Origin: Pollenia angustigena | Lineage: Eukaryota; Arthropoda; Insecta; Diptera; Polleniidae | Reading direction: 5' to 3' | NCBI GenBank assembly: GCA_930367215.1 | Contig: OV884058.1 | Coordinates: 171,102,478-171,166,477 of the forward strand | DNA length: 64,000 nucleotides | Shown: positions 57,320 to 64,000 of the stretch, in pieces | Numbering within the stretch: the stretch's first letter is position 1 | How the letters are laid out: every line of letters begins with the position of its first letter | The notes under the pieces: generated by a model | The model's database searches: none | Told to the model about the DNA's origin: nothing | What the model saw: only the letters and a program-made list of their open reading frames with translations | Translations under genes and position numbers: made by a program

Positions 57320-59323
57320 GTACTTAATATGTAATGCAATTTTTGGCAGTTCTGGTCACGGCTGGAGATATGAAGCTAGAAAAGGTATTATTTGAGAAAA
57401 AATTGATTTAATCCACTTCAAAGAAATGATAAACTTCGTGAGAATTGTGTTTTTAAATTGTACCAAAAAAGGATGAATTGTACCTGTGTACCAATAAAGT
57501 TTTATTTGTACCAAATTTGGTACAATTGTACCACTAAGTCCATCAGTGGTACGAATAACACAAAAACGTACTTAAACAATCCTAAATGGGATAACTTTCG
57601 AAAATGAATCCCGGACTTTCTGACAATAAGTACAAAATTCTCAAACCAAGTAAAAAAAGATTAAACAAAGTGAGCGTTTTAATCTCGTTTGCTTAATAAA
57701 AGTTTTTTGAAGACTACTAAAACAACACCACACAAGTGGTTAAAGAACGATTTGCAGAACAAGACGAAAACACATAATTTTTATGTTTTAAAAGTAAATT
57801 TGAGAACTCTTGCTTCTCATTTAGTTCATATTTTCTCATGTTAAAATATACAATTTTTTTATATTTAAACTTGAGCGGCGTTGCCGGATTTCGCTGCTAG
57901 CAACTCAACTTCAGTTCAGTCGACATCCGTAATCGACCAATTAATTAAACACTAAATTTGGCAAACTCTATTAACTTTTTTTTTGTATTTTTTGCCAACA
58001 ACTCTATTTATTTAAACCAAAAGTTAGTTGGGATGTTTTCTTATTTCCATTAAAAATCGAAATTTTTCAACATGAAATTAAAAAAATAAATCGAAAACAT
58101 TTTGCTTTGGTTTCTTACAAAAACTTTACTAAAAAGTTCTTCCTGTTTATAAAATGTCTGGAAAAATGCATAAATAAATTTACAAATACGAAATTACAAT
58201 TGATGCATATGAACATAGAAAAATTATAAAAGACCACAAACAGACCTCAACTTATATTATAAGCATTTTCCAAGAAAATGGAAACATTTTCTGCTTGGAC
58301 TCAAAGTACAACAAGGTACATATTACAGTTCAGACATGGTAAATGTGGGGGCATCATTTGTATATACATTTTACCAAATACACATACTACATACATACAT
58401 ATGTATGTGTATTCAAATGCAACATATCAAATAAAACATATTTTACAAGTTTTTATTCATAAATACATGCAAAATTTTTATGTGTGATTTATGAACCTTA
58501 AAATGAACAACCAACAAAGAAATTTTTAACTTGATAATATTTACAATTTTGCAAAAGTCTCTTTCATCAATAAATAAACACAACACAAATGCCAACCCAT
58601 CGAACATAAAAGTTAAAAAAAATTGTTAAAGATTTTCTTCGAAAAAAAAAATAATACAACAAAATTTACCACACAATATACTAAACTTACAACATTAAAC
58701 AGTGCTCAGCAACAAAACTATACACAATGAAGAGCGACAACAGTGTGCAACAACAAACAACTGACAGTCAGACAAACAAAACTAAAATTGATGTTAATCT
58801 GTACATGTAACTCACATGTTACATGTGTCCAAAAAATTGTTCATTCATTTGTTAGTTGTTTGTTTGTTTGTTTGAGCGAGTGTGTTTGTGGCTGTGTTTA
58901 AGTGCGAGTGATGTATGCAACACTGATATGCATGCATGGAGGCATTTGTTGTAACATGCCTGGTCAAATGGTGGGCATTTATGCACTTTTTCCTAACAGT
59001 TAATTGAGATTTAAATTATTTACTTTCTTTGTAATTTTTTTTTTTATTCGCCGGCATTTTAAAACAAGACATGAAAGATGTATTAAAAGTTGCAAGAAAA
59101 GCAGTGGTAGATATTTTTTTAAGAATAAGAGAAACCCTATTTCTATTTTAAGGTATGATATCTGTCATAATGTTAAATAACAATGTTGTATTCTGTGTGA
59201 TTTATGGCTTTCCTTCAAACTGCCTTAATCTGAGATCACAAACTTCCATAAAGAAAACAAAAATCGAAATGAAGGTCTGTTTCAGAAACTTTGGTGTAAT
59301 ATCTTACATGAGATTAAATAAAT
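57320..59323. other. Unassigned DNA with TTGTACCA cluster
   Basis: TTGTACCA/TGGTACAA occurs several times at about 57456-57555. (GTTT)n at about 58856-58875. No gene. Confidence 0.5.
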
Positions 59324-59581
59324 GGGCCTATTCGGAACTGCATCAGTGCGGTGCATCTGATGCGTATCTGTGATAAGTTTGCAATGCTCAGACAAATCAG
59401 CTAATGCCGATGCTTGTTTGCTTATATGTTGAACACAATAATCGTCAGTCATTTTTGTGATGCGTGTTTTAGATTTGTTTACGCATTCTACTTTTGTTAT
59501 GTATTTTTGAACAGCTGACATTTGTAGTGATGCCAGATATTGCTTTTACGAATGAGCTGCGCATCAATTCCGGACAGGCCC
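59324..59581. mobile_element. 258-bp MITE with GGGCCTRTYCGGAA ends
   Basis: GGGCCTATTCGGAACTGCAT at the left and the inverted GGGCCTGTCCGGAATTGATG at the right. AAAT lies on both sides (59320-59323, 59582-59585). The 79-codon minus-strand frame inside is incidental. Confidence 0.75.
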
Positions 59582-59984
59582 AAATTCTTGCATATTGTTC
59601 GATAGCCGTCTTTCCTTCTAACTGCATTATTCCAAATTTAAGTTTAAGCCCTTTTTGATGATTGTCAATGAGGAAGCTTTACTTTTCTGATAATTAGAGC
59701 TTAGGAGTTCAACGGAAACGCTTTTTTTGACGAGGGAATACTTTCGGTTTGAACGCAAAGTCACTGGAAGGGATAGTACTTAAAAGTTCACTTTTTCACT
59801 ATTTATGGGAGACTTCGGCCTGAGGGAGGACTTTCACTAGGTGCTGTTGCTATTCAACTGATTCAGCTGATCGCTATTTATAAAACAGCGTAGATTAGAT
59901 AGCTCTAAAACTCAAACGTGTAACGGAAAAATTTATTTTGGATATTCTAAGATTCAAGATTTCCCTTGAAGTCTTCCTTTTTAT

Positions 59985-60140
59985 ACCCACACCACAATAG
60001 TGGAGAGGTTATAATGCATTTGTGCTGATATGTGTAACACCAAATATTGGTCCTAGACTCACTTTTAAGTATACCGAATCACTTTCAGAGTCGATCTAAC
60101 GATGTCCGTCCGTCTAGATGGCTGTCCATGTAACCCTGTG
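59985..60140 (+). repeat. Dispersed TATACCCACACCAC repeat
   Basis: TATACCCACACCACAATAGT starts it, followed by GAGTCGATCTAACGATGTCC, GTCCGTCTAGATGGCTGTCC and ATGTAACCCTGTGCG. The same words occur inverted at 56280-56480, and the core at 55338-55362. A widespread fly non-coding repeat type. Confidence 0.6.
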
Positions 60141-60250
60141 CGAAAAGTACAGGTCGCAGGTGTATATCACCCTGTACTTCAACAGGGTGTTAACAAAATA
60201 TATTTCCTAAAAGCTTCGTTTTTTTCTAAAAAGTTTATAAAACGGATTAA

Positions 60251-60468
60251 GGCCCGTTTTCACAACTTACCGATAGCAAAAGGTAGGATTTTATCGGCCG
60301 TATAAAAGTGTTCTATTATAACAACTTTACTTTTACCTACCAGGTAGGATGAACCTTAATTTACTTTATCGCTCACTCGAGGTTAAAGTAAAGTTTTAAT
60401 AATGGAATACTTTTTATAAGGCCGGTTAAAGTCTACTTTTAGCTATCGGTAAGTTGTGAAAACGGGCC
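60251..60468. mobile_element. 218-bp PIF/Harbinger-like MITE, TSD TAA
   Basis: GGCCCGTTTTCACAACTTAC is exactly inverted at the right, with identity for 27 bp. TAA lies at 60248-60250 and 60469-60471. Its ends resemble those of 2078-2203. Confidence 0.88.
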
Positions 60469-60471
60469 TAA

Positions 60472-63328
60472 GAGTTAAAGCAATGCATCCATAATACTTT
60501 TCGTCCCAATGTGCAGAACCGTATTTGTTCCGTTGTCCCTTTCTTGGGATTTTTTTATTTTTAATTTTCAATAAATCTTCATTTATTGTTCTTATTAATG
60601 TTGTAGTATTTTAAAGTTTTTTTTTTTAATGGCTACAAAAATCAACGACTCGAACAAATTTTTCGTACATTTTAATGGCCGCAAACAAACAGAGACCCAA
60701 CAAAATTAAAAACAGAAAAAGTACCAAATTTATGATATACAAAATCACATAAAAGTCTACAATAAACAAAAACAACTTGAAACCTTAACATCACACCAGC
60801 CAGCACACATGTGAACAAAACAATATTGAACTGTATTGTTTTTAAGCAAATTTCGAAAAAAAACACTAAAGAAAAATCGAAACATAAACATAAATTTAAC
60901 TTAAACTTTTACTTTCAAAATTGTTTTTTCCGAAAAATAAAAATCAACCCAGTGAGTTTTAAAATGTTTTTGTAAAACAAAAAAAATAAATAAATTTGGT
61001 CGGTGATTTTTCTATTTGTTGAACAGTTTTTTTTATATTGATTTTTTTATTTTTGTATTTGTTTTTCTGTTGCAAGTTGTTAAACACGTAGTAAATTTTT
61101 ATGTCTGGCAGCCAATAAACATAAAAATCGAGGGCTTTAAATGTTTATTCAATACGTAATCTATATATTTATTTTTGCACATTTTCCCCCGCTCACTCTC
61201 GCAAAAAAAAAAAAAAAGATTTCAATACGGAAAACAGTAACGATTTTTCCCCAAAAAAATTTTTTTCTTTAAAGTGACATTTAAAATGTGTCATGTTTTT
61301 ATCAATGTCCAATTTCTTTTTATATCTCCTGCCTCAAACTCTGCTGCTGTTTTCCTTTTTCCTATTTTTTATTGCGTCTGTTGTTGTATTTGAATCTCTC
61401 CTGGTCGGCAGGTAATTAATGATCCTTCAAATTGACTGTTTATTTTTAGTTGATTTGATAAATTAAAGTTGTTTGGAGTAGAAAAAATCACTTTTTAAAT
61501 GACATTTTGTTGATTTTAAATGTCACATAATTTAAGTTCGTATTATGACTTTTTGAAATCAGTTTTAGTTGATTTGGGTTTTATGGCAATACGTATTTGA
61601 TTTTTTGTCGATGGTCTCAATGTTATAACCAAAGTTGCTGGTCTGTTGCTCGTAATTAAAATGATTTACAACCATCAAATCAAATGGACATAATTTGACA
61701 GTTTTCTTGTGTTTTGAAAGAAATAAAAAAGAAAACGGTAAATAACGGTTGTGAAAACTAATATTAAGAAGGGTATGCATACCATGCCTATTAGACTGGT
61801 CGCATCTTGTATGGGATTTTTTTTTTTAAATTTAATTGTTTGCGCTGCTTAAAATATGAGGTTTGGTGTAAGAAATCATGATCTAATTTTTCAGGTCAGT
61901 CCGACGGTGCCTAGCCGTGCCGGATGGGGCCCAAAGTTCTCCATATTATAAAAAAAAACATCTTTTCTATCAGATCTTTATAGTTATACTAGTTGAAAAG
62001 CCGAAAATCAAAAATATGGCTTCGTTACGATCTTCCGCAGATAAAGTACTTCAAGTGTGCCAAGTTTCAGCTTCCTTCCTATGTCATCAGATGGCTTCAG
62101 AAAGTTGCGGAAAGAAAAGCACATACATGCAAACATCCTGACATACTAAAAAATTATATATTGTACAGATAGATTAACATATGTTCGCGCAACTCAAAAA
62201 CGCTTTAGCTTATTGAAAAACTAAAAAAAACCCGAAATTCCGCAATAAAATTTACTTTAAGAAAGGTAAAACGTTTTTCTTATATGCGCAGTCGTTTTAG
62301 AAACATAATTTTTTTTTTTCTGGAAAAAAAAATAATTTTTTTATTAAAATTTCGGAATTTTTGTTTTTAAAAATTCATAAAAAGTTGAAAAATTCATAAA
62401 AATGAATTCGAATGGAAATTCGAATGTTTAGGGGGTCAAAAAGGGTAAAAACAGGTAAATTCGAAAACCTTATGTCTCCAAAACTAAAAGAGATACAAAA
62501 AAACTGTAATACTTATCGTTGTTTTTTTTAGATTAATATGCTCACAGGTGTCTGGTACTTTTTTGAAATTCGGCTCTTTTAGGGAGAAAACGGGTAAACT
62601 CTGAATTGTGGGACTTTTTGTCACCCCATCCATCTATCTTTTGAACCAATAATCCTAGAAATAAAGTTTTTACCACATTCGAAACTTATCAACAAAATAC
62701 CAATATAAATTTAAGAGTTGTGAAAATCGTAACTATTTTTGGTAATTTTTTTAAAAACATTTTTCTCCATTCATGATGTAACCAACAAAAATAAAATTTT
62801 ACAGGAGAAGGTTTTTTTTTAATATTTTTGCTTCAAGTCTAGGGTTTCGTTTGAAATTGCTTTTGCTCTTATTTCGTAAAGGTACTTCCCAAAGATATGA
62901 TCAAAAATTATCGATTTTCATCAAAAAACAAAAATCTAAAATGTTGTTGGTTTCATCATTTTTGTTATTAGGGCTCGATATTCGTACTTAATTATAGGCC
63001 CCCACTACAATAGTGCAATATTTGATACTTTTTTTTATTATCGTTAATATTGGACCTTAAAACATTAAATTCAACAATGTCCTGAGTGGATACGAATCTA
63101 TGAGGGTACTTTTTTGTATATTAACTGGTACTTTTTGAATTTCCGGAATTTAAACAAGTGAAAAACCTAGAAAAATAAATTTTGGCATACAGATATGTCC
63201 ACGAAGAAAAAAGAGACGCTAACGAAGTAGCGGGTTAAATGCTAGTTAAAAATAAAATAGGAAGAATATCTCAATAATAAATTAATAAAATTCCTATAAT
63301 TTTTTTTAAGCCAAAATTCTAAAGCTTA
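60472..63328. other. Unassigned AT-rich DNA
   Basis: No supported gene. A GC-richer patch near 61900-61935 (GGTGCCTAGCCGTGCCGGAT) may be a stray transposon end. Confidence 0.45.
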
Positions 63329-63330
63329 TA

Positions 63331-63479
63331 GTACATGGAATGTAAAAATCCACATGCGCATGTGGTTCTGACGTTATTTTGACGTCACTACAAAGCCACA
63401 ATAGCAAGTTCGTGTTGTGTGATGACGACAAAATTACGTCAGAATCACATGCGCATGTGACTTTTTACATTCCTTGTAC
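63331..63479. mobile_element. 149-bp hairpin MITE with GTACAWGGAATG ends, TSD TA
   Basis: GTACATGGAATGTAAAAATC and the inverted GTACAAGGAATGTAAAAAGT, then CACATGCGCATGTG (a palindrome itself) in both arms and TCTGACGT. TA lies at 63329-63330 and 63480-63481. Confidence 0.85.
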
Positions 63480-63591
63480 TACAGGCTTAAGTCATATCTA
63501 TTTATTTTGTTGGTTCCTCATCTTTGGGAATGGTTTTGTTTTTATTTACATAACCTTTTAATTTGGTTTTTGTATTTTCATTTATTCGAAT

Positions 63592-63640
63592 TAAAACCGG
63601 TTAACCGGTTATGCTTAAAATGCTTAACCGAAAACCGGAA
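63592..63640. repeat. AACCGGTTAACCGG motif, possible transposon end
   Basis: AAAACCGGTTAACCGGTTAT followed by CTTAACCGAAAACCGG. The self-complementary ACCGGTTAACCGGT core resembles ends of some hAT elements, but any partner would lie beyond the window. Confidence 0.4.
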
Positions 63641-64000
63641 AATTTGAAAATCTGTTTTTGAATAATAAATTTCCCTATTGTATTGGCACTCGTGTCATAA
63701 GAATAGACCGACCTCATTATTTCAACTTTACGAAAATTAAGAGCTCTGTTAAAGCAATTAAAGTTTACATTAATCTAATTAACTGTAATTGTTTAAAAGA
63801 AATTTAACTAAATTACTACTTTTAGCTTATTAAAACTATTTGTTTTCTTTTTAAATGGGTTTTGTTGATTATTAAAACGGTCACTGAAGGTCTTAAATTT
63901 CAGTTAGCTCTTAACCTCTTTCACAAAATATTTACTTAACTTAATCATTTCCATTACATCACTTTTTCAAAAAAAAAAAAAAAAAAAAATTAAAACAATT

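Noticed and set aside
59282..59521. 79-codon minus-strand ORF
   Set aside because: Lies almost entirely within the MITE at 59324-59581 and has no coding character.

Overview
The window looks like AT-rich (by eye), non-coding DNA from a large dipteran genome, most likely a calyptrate (blowfly/housefly-type) fly. That placement is inference. It rests on the types of decayed transposon present (a rosa-type DD41D mariner, jockey-like and CR1/L2-like non-LTR elements, many PIF/Harbinger-like and hAT MITEs) and on one metazoan exon with insect-style polyglutamine and poly-Thr/Ser tracts. I see no bacterial or viral gene set, operon, rRNA gene or CRISPR array.

Only one host coding exon can be supported: 48890-49393 on the + strand. 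It has a polypyrimidine tract and AG acceptor, 168 open codons and a perfect GTAAGT donor, with both splice boundaries in phase 0. Its two ends look like helices of a spectrin-type repeat protein and its middle is low-complexity Q/T/S sequence. A klarsicht/nesprin-like gene is my best guess, without certainty. If that is right, most or all of the window is intron of that gene.

The rest is a layered transposon graveyard. From left to right: tandem units with tRNA-like pol III boxes (1-1266); a hAT-like element with 8-bp target duplications carrying nested MITEs (1928-3848); a deleted rosa mariner (3870-4798); a non-LTR relic and a related 160-bp satellite with a 320-bp higher-order period (7545-11430); a run of MITEs (12050-18726); AAGCTT-rich low-complexity DNA (21180-21945, 29855-30480); copies of a CCCAGTAAAAACTTCGC-ended MITE (15487, 22928, 23349); a 4.4-kb inverted-repeat-bounded unit with three decayed coding blocks (24007-28380); another hAT (28459-29683); a jockey-like element on the minus strand (30496-31872); two related hAT elements with CCCGGGA-rich ends (38579-39659 and 46748-47903, the second inside a CR1/L2-like element at 45808-48172); tRNA-derived SINEs (43571-43714, 55974-56040); and a dense MITE field from 50305 to 60468.

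The best-supported observations are the target-site duplications read directly next to inverted termini: 8 bp for five hAT-like insertions, 3 bp TAA/TTA/ATT for eight PIF/Harbinger-like ones, and TA for several others. The most novel-looking object is the 24.0-28.4 kb unit, whose coding relics I cannot place in a named transposon superfamily. All relics carry frameshifts, stops or deletions; nothing here looks like an intact mobile element.
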